Of a stretch of 37,992 nt of DNA, positions 7,583 to 15,843 are shown one piece after another; within the stretch, counting starts at the first letter, position 1; the number at the start of each line of letters is the position of its first letter. Source of the DNA: TMED23 sp964566055 (lineage in GTDB: Bacteria > Pseudomonadota > Alphaproteobacteria > Rhodospirillales > UBA2165); NCBI GenBank assembly GCA_964566055.1, contig CAZMHI010000049.1, positions 1 through 37,992 of the forward strand, read 5' to 3'. The notes beneath the pieces were generated by a model. The model did no database searches, was not told the DNA's origin, and saw nothing but the letters and a program-made list of their open reading frames with translations. Both the position numbers and the translations under genes were made by a program.

Positions 7583-9100
7583 TTAGTCGCCCTCGGCAAC
7601 CCCTTGCCGCCGTAACTTGGCAAGTTGCTCGCGGATTGACGGCAGGAAGATCAAAACTATCGCCAATACGAGCAAAGCTGTCGTCATCGGGCGCTCCCAC
7701 ATAAAGCTGACGCCATCGGTGAGATTCATCGCCCGGGCGAAATTATCTTCCAGCATTTGGCCGAGAATAAATCCGATCAGCATCGGCGCCAGCGGGAAGC
7801 CGGCAAAGCGCATGATCGTCGCGGCGATGCCCATACCGGTGAGCAGCAGTAATTCGGTCGCATTGTTTTGGCCGATATAGCTGCCCATCATGGTGAAAAA
7901 CAATATGAACGGGATCAGGTAGTTGCGAGGCACCAGCAAAAGTTTGGCGATATAGGGGATCAGCGGCAGATTGAGGATAAGTAACACAACATTGCCGATA
8001 TACATTGAAATGATCACCGCCCAAAAGATCGTCGGATTATCGACCATCAAGCGCGGCCCGGGCGTCACATTTAATGCGATCAGAGCGCCGAGTAATATCG
8101 CGGTCGTGCCAGAACCGGGAATACCCAGCGTTAACAAGGGCACAAACGAGCCGGTACAGGCCGCATTATTAGCGGTCTCGGGTGCAGCCAGGCCTTTGAC
8201 CGAACCTTTGCCGAACTCTTCCTGTTCTTCACCTTTAGCGATGTTGCGCTCAACGGCATAGCCCAGGAACGAGGCAATGGTGGCTCCGGCGCCCGGCATG
8301 ACGCCGATCAGAAAACCCTGGATCGATTGGCGGGTGATCACTGGCGCGATCTGTTTGGCCTCGGACTTGGTAATGCGGAGGTCTTTGATCTCGCCCCCTG
8401 CTCCGCCGGTATTGGAGCGCTTCGGATCAAGCACCAGATAAAGCGCTTCCGGCAACGCAAAGAGCGCCATCGCGAGGGTGATGAAACTAATACCGCTCTG
8501 TAAATCGGAAATGCCCATGGTGAACCGCGGCGCGTTAAATTGGGCACTTTCGCCCATGGTCGCGAGCATCAACCCCAACACGGTCATCATCAAGGCTTTG
8601 GCGACATTGCCCGAACCCGCGAAGGCAGCAATCGCCGACAGGCCGACAATCATCAGGGCAAAATACTCGGCTGAATGGAAAAGCAGCGCGACGGTAGCGA
8701 GTGCCGGGGCAAAGCCCATCAGCAAAATTGCGCCGACGGTACCGCCGGTAAAAGAAGCAATAGCCGCAATGGTCAGCGCCTTACCCGCTTTGCCCTGGCG
8801 GGCCAGCGGATACCCATCAAAGGATGTCGCCACGGTGCCGGCAATACCCGGCGCATTAATTAATATGGAAGACGTTGAGCCGCCGAAAATTGCGCCGTAA
8901 TAAACGCCAGCGAGTAATATGAGGGCCGCCGAAGGATCACCAATCTTGATCGCCACCGGAATCATGATGGCAATGATCGACATCGGCCCCAATCCCGGCA
9001 GCATACCGATGAAAGTGCCAAGCAAGCAGCCGGCCACCACCATAATGAGATTTTGCAGCGATAAAGCGGCTTCAAGACCCTGGAGAATTCCTTCGATCAT
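7583..9100 (-). CDS. tctA: Tripartite tricarboxylate transporter large membrane subunit TctA
   Basis: This 505-residue, very hydrophobic protein has about a dozen membrane segments. It carries the two TctA glycine motifs, MLPGLGPMSIIAIMIPV near residue 33 and VMPGAGATIASFLGYAVE in the second half, followed by the conserved APETANNAACTGSFVPLLTLGIPGS region. The protein is the channel-forming subunit of TTT uptake systems: it takes substrate from the periplasmic TctC and is driven by an ion gradient. The start ATG 9100 is 11 bases after the tctB stop, and the carbonic anhydrase follows after 24 bases, giving an operon tctC-tctB-tctA-carbonic anhydrase. The length is as expected for the family and nothing is missing. 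TTT systems import citrate, other di/tricarboxylates or aromatic acids such as terephthalate; the substrate here is unknown. Confidence 0.95.
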   Translation of the reverse strand: MIEGILQGLEAALSLQNLIMVVAGCLLGTFIGMLPGLGPMSIIAIMIPVAIKIGDPSAALILLAGVYYGAIFGGSTSSILINAPGIAGTVATSFDGYPLARQGKAGKALTIAAIASFTGGTVGAILLMGFAPALATVALLFHSAEYFALMIVGLSAIAAFAGSGNVAKALMMTVLGLMLATMGESAQFNAPRFTMGISDLQSGISFITLAMALFALPEALYLVLDPKRSNTGGAGGEIKDLRITKSEAKQIAPVITRQSIQGFLIGVMPGAGATIASFLGYAVERNIAKGEEQEEFGKGSVKGLAAPETANNAACTGSFVPLLTLGIPGSGTTAILLGALIALNVTPGPRLMVDNPTIFWAVIISMYIGNVVLLILNLPLIPYIAKLLLVPRNYLIPFILFFTMMGSYIGQNNATELLLLTGMGIAATIMRFAGFPLAPMLIGFILGQMLEDNFARAMNLTDGVSFMWERPMTTALLVLAIVLIFLPSIREQLAKLRRQGVAEGD

Positions 9101-9111
9101 TTCCCAGACCC

Positions 9112-9597
9112 CTATAAGAACCAGGGCCAGGGCTTAAGGAAAATACCGAGCAGTTCCTGCACCAGATACCAGATAAAGAAGGCGGTAAAAATTGCTATCG
9201 GCAGCAATAATTTATAGTTCCGCTCACCCAAAATCATACTGCCACCGGCGATAAATAACGTCGTTGCAGCGATAAAACCGATAGGCCGCAGCAGCAGTGC
9301 ATAAGCAACCATCAAGGCCAGCAGAAAGATTGCCTGACCCAGCTTATATTGCCGCAGATTGCGGTAATCTATTTCACTGTCATCGATTTCTGCTTGCGCT
9401 GAGGGGCCGGTCTGGAAAACGACGACCAGCCCAATGATAATCCCTAAAACGCTCAGCCATTTCGGCATGGTATTCGGCAGAAACGTCATATTCATTTCGA
9501 ACGGCAGCAATCCGGCCTCCATGGTGACGAAGGCGGTGTAGCCGTAGATCAAACAGACGAGAAGAAAAATTCCAGCGATGGCACGGTCGAGCGTCAT
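9112..9597 (-). CDS. tctB: Tripartite tricarboxylate transporter small membrane subunit TctB
   Basis: This 161-residue membrane protein has four predicted hydrophobic segments: AIAGIFLLVCLIYGYTAFV, WLSVLGIIIGLVVVF, a pair around AIFLLALMVAYALLL and PIGFIAATTLFIAGG, and the last near LLLPIAIFTAFFIWYLV. It ends with a Pro/Trp-rich LKPWPWFL. This is the usual TctB layout; TctB is the poorly conserved small partner of TctA. The ATG at 9597 (MTLDRAIAG) has GGAAGGA a few bases upstream on the minus strand, so it is preferred over a TTG five codons earlier. The position between tctC and tctA supports the call more strongly than sequence similarity, which is always weak in this family. Confidence 0.9.
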   Translation of the reverse strand: MTLDRAIAGIFLLVCLIYGYTAFVTMEAGLLPFEMNMTFLPNTMPKWLSVLGIIIGLVVVFQTGPSAQAEIDDSEIDYRNLRQYKLGQAIFLLALMVAYALLLRPIGFIAATTLFIAGGSMILGERNYKLLLPIAIFTAFFIWYLVQELLGIFLKPWPWFL

Positions 9598-9640
9598 GGA
9601 AGTCCTTCCCAATTAGAACTAACTATTACGAGTTTGAAAG

Positions 9641-9667
9641 GCCGGAGCTCAATTAATGAGCCCCGGC
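9641..9667 (-). promoter_or_regulatory. Intercistronic hairpin between tctC and tctB
   Basis: GCCGG (9641-9645) and GCTCA (9647-9651) pair with TGAGC (9657-9661) and CCGGC (9663-9667), with one A-C mismatch and a five-base loop. On the minus strand it follows the tctC stop by 12 bases, ends with CTTTC and lacks a long U tract. It may stabilise the tctC message or act as a leaky terminator, so that the binding protein is made in excess over the membrane subunits (inference). Confidence 0.5.
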
Positions 9668-9679
9668 ATCACAATTAGT

Positions 9680-10678
9680 CTATTTCAAGAAACCAAGTTT
9701 TGTCATCAAGGTCTTGATAACTTTTTCCTGATTTTCGAGGAAGGAAACGAACTTTTCGCCCGGGTTATGGATGTTGACCCAGCCGTTACGCGCCCGCACA
9801 GCTTCCCATTCAGGCGTGCTATACATTTTAGCGATTGCAGCCCGATAGGCATTGGCTTTTGCTGCCGGCAATCCCGGAGCGGCAAAGAAGCCACGCCAGT
9901 TAACGAAGGTCGCGTTAACGCCTTGTTCTTTAAGCGTTGGTGCTGCTTTGAAAGCTGGAATTCGCTTTTCAGAAGTTACTGCCAAAATCCGCATCTCACC
10001 TGATTTTGCCAAAGCAACCGCTTCGGAAAAACCGGTTGAGCCGGCCGCAACTTCGCCGGCCAAAATAGCCGCGTTCAATTTACCACCGGCATCATAAGGA
10101 ATGTATTTAACTTTGGTTGGATCAGCGCCAGCAGCCTGGAAGGCCATCGCGGCAACGAGATGATCCATACTGCCCGGAGCGGAACCACCGCCGATAGAGA
10201 CTTTTTTCGGATTTTTTTTGTAAGCCGAGAGCAGATCACTAAAGTTTTTGTAGGGGCTGTTCTTGCCGGTAATGATCGCAGCGTAGTCACCAATGGTGCC
10301 GGCAATCATGGTCAGGTCACGGAAATTATGCGGAAATCGTTTGATCAATGAGCGGATCACAATCGGCGTCGAGTTCACCATCAGCGTGCCATGACTTGAT
10401 TTAGCATTCTCGATCAAATAGCCAATGGCTTTACCACCACCGCCACCGGACATATTTTCATATGATGCTGAGCTGACGATACCTGATTTGGTCAGCGCTT
10501 CACCGGTACCGCGGGCGGTACCATCCCAGCCGCCGCCAGCGCCGCCCGGAATGAGAAAGTGAATTTTGTCGATATCCGCTGCACCAGCTGGTGCACCCAA
10601 AACGGATACACCAAGGCCAACGGCCGCCAACGTGCCAAGAAACGCACGCCGGTTTAAAGTTTGTGTGAACGTAAACAT
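9680..10678 (-). CDS. tctC: Tripartite tricarboxylate transporter substrate-binding protein TctC (Bug family)
   Basis: This 332-residue secreted binding protein has an N-terminal signal with a twin-arginine-like NRRAFLGTLAAVGLGVSVL core and a cleavage site near APAGA-ADI. The mature part has typical Bug/TctC features: IHFLIPGGAGGGWDGTARG at the start (the beta1-helix loop that contacts the carboxylate), SSHGTLMVNST, KKVSIGGGSAPGSMDHL and ILAGEVAAGSTGFSEA. It captures the carboxylate in the periplasm and delivers it to TctA/TctB. It is the first gene of the minus-strand operon, with 132 bases upstream that include a direct repeat suitable for an OmpR-type regulator. Length and domain content are normal. 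The twin-arginine pair could mean Tat export, although many Bug proteins use Sec. Confidence 0.93.
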   Translation of the reverse strand: MFTFTQTLNRRAFLGTLAAVGLGVSVLGAPAGAADIDKIHFLIPGGAGGGWDGTARGTGEALTKSGIVSSASYENMSGGGGGKAIGYLIENAKSSHGTLMVNSTPIVIRSLIKRFPHNFRDLTMIAGTIGDYAAIITGKNSPYKNFSDLLSAYKKNPKKVSIGGGSAPGSMDHLVAAMAFQAAGADPTKVKYIPYDAGGKLNAAILAGEVAAGSTGFSEAVALAKSGEMRILAVTSEKRIPAFKAAPTLKEQGVNATFVNWRGFFAAPGLPAAKANAYRAAIAKMYSTPEWEAVRARNGWVNIHNPGEKFVSFLENQEKVIKTLMTKLGFLK

Positions 10679-10767
10679 TGTTACTCTCCTGTTTAGATAA
10701 TAAATGTTTCTGAAGCTGTCTTATTGGAATGAGCAGCTTTCATGACCTTCGACGCTAAACTCAAAAG

Positions 10768-10784
10768 CTGTCAAAAACCTGTCA
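10768..10784 (-). promoter_or_regulatory. Direct repeat upstream of tctC, candidate TctD binding site
   Basis: CTGTCA occurs at 10768-10773 and again at 10779-10784, 11 bases apart start to start; on the minus strand this reads TGACAG-N5-TGACAG. OmpR/PhoB-class regulators commonly bind tandem half-sites with this helical spacing. It lies about 90-105 bases upstream of the tctC start, and the divergently encoded TctD-like regulator is next door. The binding assignment is inference. Confidence 0.4.
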
Positions 10785-10810
10785 GAATAATAAAAAGAGA
10801 GAATTTATAT

Positions 10811-11875
10811 CTATCGCCCAGTTAGTGCATTTTCCCAATTGGTAATCATCTTTGAGCGCTTGAATTGATCAAGATAGACCAGTAACCCCGGGCCAACTTT
10901 AATTGGGCGCAAGCTAGAACCGGCAGCTTGCCGCATTTTTGCTGCCGTCCGATTGCCGGTGACCGCAGGATGAATGGCGTTAAGGCCAGCTTTTTCAGCC
11001 AACACCCGCTGACCGCGTTGCGATAAAACATAATCCAGAAACAGCCTGCCATTTTTTACCGATCGGGCATTGCGTGGGATCAAGGCAATCCGCGACAGCA
11101 CGACCGTATGATCGGACGGCATGACGATGCCAATTTTGGGATCGCGATCTGCCCGAGTTGCCGCGTAGGAACCTAAGACATTATAGCCGAGTGCATAATT
11201 GCCGTCGCTGACGCGATCCAGAATGGCGGCCGTACTGGTATAAAGTTTAACGCTGCTTCGGCCAAAAGCGCGCACCATATTCCAGGTCGCATTATAATGT
11301 TCCTGATCTCTTGCTAATACGAGAAAACCTAGACCGCTGCGCTGGATGTCGTAAGTTGCGACTTTGCCGAAAAATTCAGCATTTTGTTTTTCCAAGAGAT
11401 CGACTAGCTCTGTCCGCGTTTTAGGCACGGCCCGCCCGGCAAAAAACTTTTTGTTATAGACGATCACAGCCGGTTCAAATGTGATGCCGAATGCCTCGTT
11501 TCGCCAATTGGCCCAACTTGGAATATCTTTTGCAGCCGGTGATCTGTAGGCTTGTGCATAGCCATCATTGGCGAGCTTCATCTGCAAATCCATCGCCGAG
11601 GAAAAAACAAAATCAGCTGTCTTTTTTCTGGCATCGGTCTCACGGAGAACGCGATCAAAAAGTTCAAGGCTTTGAAGATCGTGATACTGCACTTCAACAT
11701 TGTTGTGCAGCACCTGAAAATCTTCAATCAACGAACGGGCGGCATCGATATCCGTGGTGCTGTAGATGACCAGCTCGTCAACAGCAGTATCCTTTGCCGG
11801 AAAATTGTAGATCTCGGCAGCAGCGCCTGAAATCACGAGAAACGCCGATAAAAACAGACTAATAAAATTGCGCAT
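10811..11875 (-). CDS. Periplasmic extracellular solute-binding protein of the ABC type, linked to TctDE
   Basis: This 354-residue protein starts with a clear signal peptide, MRNFISLFLSAFLVISGAAA, which is why I use the ATG at 11875 and not the one 11 codons upstream that would bury it. The mature protein shows the periplasmic binding-protein pattern of iron/thiamine/putrescine-type families: ELVIYSTTDIDAARSLIEDFQ near the start, then a central AVIVYNKKFFAG and SDGNYALGYNVLGSYAATRA. No ABC permease or ATPase is next to it. It is divergent from the tctD-like gene by about 70 bases. Similar binding proteins sit beside TctD/TctE pairs in other proteobacteria, where they may feed ligand information to the sensor (inference). 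It is not a TctC homologue. Confidence 0.85.
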   Translation of the reverse strand: MRNFISLFLSAFLVISGAAAEIYNFPAKDTAVDELVIYSTTDIDAARSLIEDFQVLHNNVEVQYHDLQSLELFDRVLRETDARKKTADFVFSSAMDLQMKLANDGYAQAYRSPAAKDIPSWANWRNEAFGITFEPAVIVYNKKFFAGRAVPKTRTELVDLLEKQNAEFFGKVATYDIQRSGLGFLVLARDQEHYNATWNMVRAFGRSSVKLYTSTAAILDRVSDGNYALGYNVLGSYAATRADRDPKIGIVMPSDHTVVLSRIALIPRNARSVKNGRLFLDYVLSQRGQRVLAEKAGLNAIHPAVTGNRTAAKMRQAAGSSLRPIKVGPGLLVYLDQFKRSKMITNWENALTGR

Positions 11876-11946
11876 CTTAATTGATCCAAACCCTGGTAAT
11901 CGCTTCATGCTTCTTTTGTACCATAGCTTATACTAATATTAATCCT

Positions 11947-12612
11947 ATGAGAGTTTTAATTGTTGAAGATAATATGGCACTGGCCGACGGCATTTCGCGA
12001 GCCTTTTCAAAGATGGGGCTGGCAGTTGATACGCTGAACGACGGTGAAGAAGCCGATCAAGTTCTCAAGATACAAAATTATGACCTGTTGGTTCTCGATT
12101 TAAATTTGCCGGGATGTGACGGGCTGGAAGTACTGCGCCGGCTTCGCGGGCGCGGCGACAAAGTTCAGGTGATCATATTGACGGCCCGGGATCAGATAGA
12201 AGATCGTGTAGCCGGGCTAGATTTGGGCGCTGATGATTATCTTACGAAACCTTTCGAGCTGTCAGAATTGGAAGCGCGGGTACGGGCGCACCTTAGACGT
12301 CAATCAGATCATGCAAGTCCTGTAATTCAGCATGGCCGCTTGAGGTTTGACACCGTCGCCCGCCGGGTCTGGCTCGACGAAGATGCAATTGAACTTCCGC
12401 GGCGGGAACTTAGCCTGCTGGAACTGCTACTCAATCGTGTTGGACAAGTTGTCAGCAAAGATCAGATCGCTGACGGGCTGGCAAGTTTCGATCATGACAT
12501 CACGCCAAATGCCGTCGAAACGCATGTCAGCCGCCTGCGCAAACGGATTAAGCCGGCAGACATTTCCATTAGAACAGTGCGTGGTCTTGGTTATTTGCTG
12601 GAGAAACCATAA
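11947..12612 (+). CDS. OmpR-family response regulator, TctD-like
   Basis: This is a 221-residue two-domain regulator. The receiver domain has E7-D8 in MRVLIVEDN, the phosphorylated D51 in LLVLDLNLPG, a T in IILTARD and the lysine in YLTKPFELSELEARVRAH. The C-terminal winged helix follows, with RRELSLLELLLNRVGQVVSK, ETHVSRLRKRI and IRTVRGLGYLLE. The ATG at 11947 is the family start; the frame is open further upstream but the extra residues (a Cys-rich hydrophobic run) do not belong to the domain. It is followed after 10 bases by the sensor kinase and diverges from the binding protein and transporter genes. The likely role is to activate tctCBA when its carboxylate is sensed, as in Salmonella TctD. 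A partner target promoter is proposed at 10768-10784. Confidence 0.92.
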   Translation: MRVLIVEDNMALADGISRAFSKMGLAVDTLNDGEEADQVLKIQNYDLLVLDLNLPGCDGLEVLRRLRGRGDKVQVIILTARDQIEDRVAGLDLGADDYLTKPFELSELEARVRAHLRRQSDHASPVIQHGRLRFDTVARRVWLDEDAIELPRRELSLLELLLNRVGQVVSKDQIADGLASFDHDITPNAVETHVSRLRKRIKPADISIRTVRGLGYLLEKP

Positions 12613-12622
12613 TGGGTGAATT

Positions 12623-14011
12623 ATGAGTTGGCGCAATAAATCACTCCGCCGCCGTCTGGCACTTTGGGTTATTATCCCGCTCGCCATAGTCAGTGCGATC
12701 ATGTTGATGGATGTGCGTGAAAACTCCCGCACGGCAGCAAATGAAGCATATGATAGAGTATTGTTAGGCTCAGCGCTGGCGATTGCCGAACGTGTCGTTA
12801 TCGAAAGTGGCAAAATTTTCGTCGACGTGCCATATGTTGCCTTGGAAATGTTGACTTCGGCAGCGCAGGACCGGGTCTTCTATCAGGTGTCCGGGCCGGG
12901 CGAAAAATTTATTACCGGCTATGCGGATTTACCCGAAATACCGGCGAGTCTGAAGCCGTTGCGCAGTGATCCGGTTTTTTATGATTCTCAGTACAAAGGC
13001 CAAACCGTTCGCATTGGCGCTATCGTTCGCGTGCTATCCAGTCCGAAGCTATCTGCCCGCGTAGTCATTAAAGTTGCTGAAACTGTCGAAGCTCGAAACG
13101 CGCTGATCGGAGAACTCATTACCAGCGCCGCCATCCGTCAGGCTCTGTTGATCCTGGTCGCCGCGATTATCGTCTGGGTTGGTCTCGGCCGCGGTCTGAA
13201 ACCGCTCACCCGGCTGGAAGAAGCACTTAACCGCCGCAACCCGGAGGATTTGCACCCGATCGAGCATGAGGTTCCCTATGAAGTGCGCAATTTAATTGGC
13301 GCGATCAACCACTTGATGCAAAGATTGAGCAACAGTATCGAAGCGATGCAGCGCTTTACCGCCAATGCTGCCCACCAGCTTCGCACCCCGCTTGCCGCCA
13401 TTAAAACCCAGACGGAGGTGGCGTTGAGTCATCAGGATCCGGAAGAAACACAAAAAACGCTCTCGCATCTCCATGATTCCGCCGAACAAACGACCCGGCT
13501 CATTAATCAATTGATGAGTTTGGCGCGTGCCACACCTGGCGAAGGCAAAGCAATTCGGCAGGAATTTGATATCCGCCAACTATGTATAGAGGTTACTAAA
13601 TCCATGGTGCCGGTGGCGATTGAAAAGGAAATTGATCTTGGCTTTGAGGGTAATGATGAGGCCCTGATGATTACCGGTGATCCAACATTATTTGAGGAAC
13701 TTCTACGCAACCTCACTCACAACGCTATTAATTATTGCCCTTCAGGCAGTCACACGTCAGTGCGGGTTTTGAAATCCAATGGAGAAGCAGTTATCGAAGT
13801 CGAAGACAATGGGCCGGGTATTCCACAGGAAGATCACCGTAAGGTCTTTGAAAGATTTTACCGCCTGCCATCGAGCAACGTACACGGATGCGGCTTGGGT
13901 TTACCAATCGTTCGAGAGATCGCACGTCAACAAGGCGGTGATGCGATTATTCTCTCAGGACAAAATGGCAAAGGCACGTTGGCTCGCGTCGCCGTACCGA
14001 TTAACTCATAA
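12623..14011 (+). CDS. Sensor histidine kinase, TctE-like
   Basis: This 462-residue inner-membrane kinase has a first membrane segment at about 11-29 (LALWVIIPLAIVSAIMLM), a periplasmic sensing region of about 140 residues of the 2CSK_N type typical of TctE, and a second membrane segment at about 171-188. HAMP-like and dimerisation regions follow, with the phospho-acceptor H251 in AAHQLRTPLAAIKTQ. The catalytic domain has the N box NLTHNAINYC, the G1 box VEDNGPGIP, an F box FERFYRLP and the G2 box GCGLGLPIVREIA. All motifs are intact. It lies 10 bases after the response regulator, forming a standard two-gene operon. It is expected to sense an external carboxylate, perhaps with the help of the neighbouring binding protein (inference). 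Confidence 0.92.
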   Translation: MSWRNKSLRRRLALWVIIPLAIVSAIMLMDVRENSRTAANEAYDRVLLGSALAIAERVVIESGKIFVDVPYVALEMLTSAAQDRVFYQVSGPGEKFITGYADLPEIPASLKPLRSDPVFYDSQYKGQTVRIGAIVRVLSSPKLSARVVIKVAETVEARNALIGELITSAAIRQALLILVAAIIVWVGLGRGLKPLTRLEEALNRRNPEDLHPIEHEVPYEVRNLIGAINHLMQRLSNSIEAMQRFTANAAHQLRTPLAAIKTQTEVALSHQDPEETQKTLSHLHDSAEQTTRLINQLMSLARATPGEGKAIRQEFDIRQLCIEVTKSMVPVAIEKEIDLGFEGNDEALMITGDPTLFEELLRNLTHNAINYCPSGSHTSVRVLKSNGEAVIEVEDNGPGIPQEDHRKVFERFYRLPSSNVHGCGLGLPIVREIARQQGGDAIILSGQNGKGTLARVAVPINS

Positions 14012-14019
14012 AGGGAAAA

Positions 14020-14496
14020 CTAAATTAACGGATCGGTGTGGGCGGGAGCGTCGGTGCTGGCGATACATTTGTCGTTCCAATAACCGCCGCCTTGTTTGAC
14101 TTTGTCCCGGTACTCAACTTCTTTTTCATCAATGAAATGTTTATTGACGCTGAAATCAAAGACGAATGTATTGCCGCAGGAATCTGTGCCTTTTGACTTA
14201 CCGGTATCCGCCGTGACCAGTTTGGACTCACCCTTGCGGGTGCGGCCATCGCTGCAGGTAATCTGCGTAAAGGCTTCCGGTTCCTGGGCGCTACGCCTTT
14301 GCCGGTTGGGCCAGGAGGTGCCACTGCAATTGATACCAGTGCCGACGATATCGAATTTATAGACGGTGGTGCCGGCCAACGGATCTGCTGTGCCGCCGCC
14401 GGTCACATAGGCCGTCATATCTGTATTGTGGCCGGCAATCCAAAACTGACAGCCGCCGAGCAGAATAAGCACAGGTATCAAGGTGTATCTAAGCAT
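14020..14496 (-). CDS. Small lipoprotein of unknown function
   Basis: This 158-residue protein has a lipoprotein signal, MLRYTLIPVLILLGGC, in which LGGC fits the lipobox and Cys16 would be lipidated. The start at ATG 14496 was chosen because it places the signal correctly; a longer frame adds an unrelated leader. The mature part is polar and contains four further cysteines (in GINCSGTSW, QITCSDGR, TDSCGNT, NDKCIAS), suggesting disulfide bonds in the periplasm. The pattern of DGRTRKGESKLVTADTGKSKGTD followed by GNTFVFDF suggests a beta-rich fold. I do not recognise the family. It is convergent with the sensor kinase gene, only eight bases from its stop. Confidence 0.75.
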   Translation of the reverse strand: MLRYTLIPVLILLGGCQFWIAGHNTDMTAYVTGGGTADPLAGTTVYKFDIVGTGINCSGTSWPNRQRRSAQEPEAFTQITCSDGRTRKGESKLVTADTGKSKGTDSCGNTFVFDFSVNKHFIDEKEVEYRDKVKQGGGYWNDKCIASTDAPAHTDPLI

Positions 14497-14587
14497 GCAT
14501 TGAGTATAGTGCAGATCGGAAACAATTCGAAAATAAATTATCAAAGTCGCACCCTTTGTGCCTTAATTGCAAACGCCTGCGACCCCA

Positions 14588-14645
14588 GTTCCAGGTACCG
14601 GACTCGCAACAACTGCCCTCTAATTGCGACTCCGGTTCCTGGAAC
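14588..14645. repeat. Large 22-bp inverted repeat (intergenic hairpin)
   Basis: The arms 14588-14609 and 14624-14645 match at 20 of 22 positions and enclose a 14-base loop. Each arm contains a GGTTCC/GGTACC-type inner palindrome. On the plus strand it is followed by CTTTTT, as in an intrinsic terminator, but the nearest plus-strand gene ends about 580 bases earlier. On the minus strand it lies 10 bases after the serine hydrolase stop and has no U tract. It may stabilise the 3' end of that transcript or be a mobile palindromic element. Confidence 0.7.
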
Positions 14646-14655
14646 CTTTTTAAAG

Positions 14656-15843
14656 TTAATTCCAATTGCGGAACAGTTTGGTGATATCGCTGCTGACGCC
14701 GGGATAGACGCGATAGCCAAACTTGATGAGAATTTTATCTGTTTCGGGATTTATCGCGAGTTCCTGACCGGCAAAGCCCTTGCCCCAAAAGCCGGGGGCG
14801 ATGGGATGCTCGGTCCACCACTGATAGCCATAGCCTTTGAAAGGCGTGTTCGCAGAGCCGCCAAGGCCCGAGGTCTTAATCTGGGTCGTCGTCGCTTGGC
14901 GGAGATAATCGCCATAACAGCCCGGTTTTTTTCGCTCCGCAAGTATCCAAAGCGCAATCCGTCCCCAGTCACGCAAACTCACTTGAAAGCCGGACATCGC
15001 CAAAGTCGTGCCGGCAATATCGGTTTCCCAATGACCGCTCCTGGCACCACGGACTTGCTGCCAGACATGTTTGTTAAAATAGGCAGCGAGGCTTTTACCC
15101 GTTAAGCGCTCAATAATTTTACTCATCACCATGGGTTCAGTATTGCGATAAAGAAAGACCTCTCCCGGTTGAGCGTGATTTTTGTTTTCTGTTATGTCCC
15201 AAACTTTCCCCCACAAGACATCGCTGATGGTGATTTGACCGAGCCGGATCGGCCAGGATGGCCCGCCATAGGGTTTACCGTTTTTGGGACGCCGGCCCAT
15301 ACCACTGCTGTATTTTGGCCGCCCGCCAAACACCGTCATAAAAGCGCCCGAACTCATGGTCAGCAGATGCCGTATCGAGCTTTGGCCATAATTATTAATC
15401 TTAAGCTCGGGCACGATATCGCCGGCGCGCACTTCCAGGTTTTTAAATACACCGTTGCAGAGCGCTTTGCCGACGGCTAGACTGGTCATACTTTTGGCAA
15501 TGCTCATACTGTAAAATTCTCGATTTTCGTTCCCCATACCTTGATAGGCCTCAAAGATGATCTTGCCCTGATCGAGCAGCATCATCGCCGTCGTGCCGGG
15601 ATATTTTGCCACATAATTCTTGGCTGCTTCCGCCGCCGCAGTGTTACCGCGCTGGTCCAACTGAGCACTATCAGCAACGGGTAAAGTGCTGGGATTTTGG
15701 TGGGGTTGAAACTTGTAGGGTTTGGTGGGGCCGAATTTTATATAGCCGCCGACATTGAAGCGTTCCTGCATACGAATTTCGCGCGATGCCAGGGGCTGGG
15801 CGATAAGAAAAATCAGCGCCGTGACAAAAAGGAGCCTCATCAT
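14656..15843 (-). CDS. Serine hydrolase of the beta-lactamase/penicillin-binding class C family
   Basis: This 395-residue exported protein has the signal peptide MMRLLFVTALIFLIAQPLA. It carries the class C-type SxxK nucleophile motif S114-I-A-K117 (SMSIAKSMTSL) and the second motif Y232-R-N234. A KxG-like third motif is not obvious; the C-terminal part has GYGYQWWTEHP and GQELAINPETDKILI, typical of esterase/EstB-like members that lack true beta-lactamase function. It probably hydrolyses an ester or amide in the periplasm. The start codon overlaps the stop of the upstream OYE gene (ATGATGA arrangement at 15840-15843), so the two are translationally coupled and may act on the same compound. 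The 22-bp inverted repeat follows its stop. Confidence 0.85.
   Translation of the reverse strand: MMRLLFVTALIFLIAQPLASREIRMQERFNVGGYIKFGPTKPYKFQPHQNPSTLPVADSAQLDQRGNTAAAEAAKNYVAKYPGTTAMMLLDQGKIIFEAYQGMGNENREFYSMSIAKSMTSLAVGKALCNGVFKNLEVRAGDIVPELKINNYGQSSIRHLLTMSSGAFMTVFGGRPKYSSGMGRRPKNGKPYGGPSWPIRLGQITISDVLWGKVWDITENKNHAQPGEVFLYRNTEPMVMSKIIERLTGKSLAAYFNKHVWQQVRGARSGHWETDIAGTTLAMSGFQVSLRDWGRIALWILAERKKPGCYGDYLRQATTTQIKTSGLGGSANTPFKGYGYQWWTEHPIAPGFWGKGFAGQELAINPETDKILIKFGYRVYPGVSSDITKLFRNWN

Noticed and set aside
14299..15105. 268-codon frame on the plus strand
   Set aside because: It covers the lipoprotein start, the inverted repeat and part of the serine hydrolase on the other strand, all of which have better evidence.
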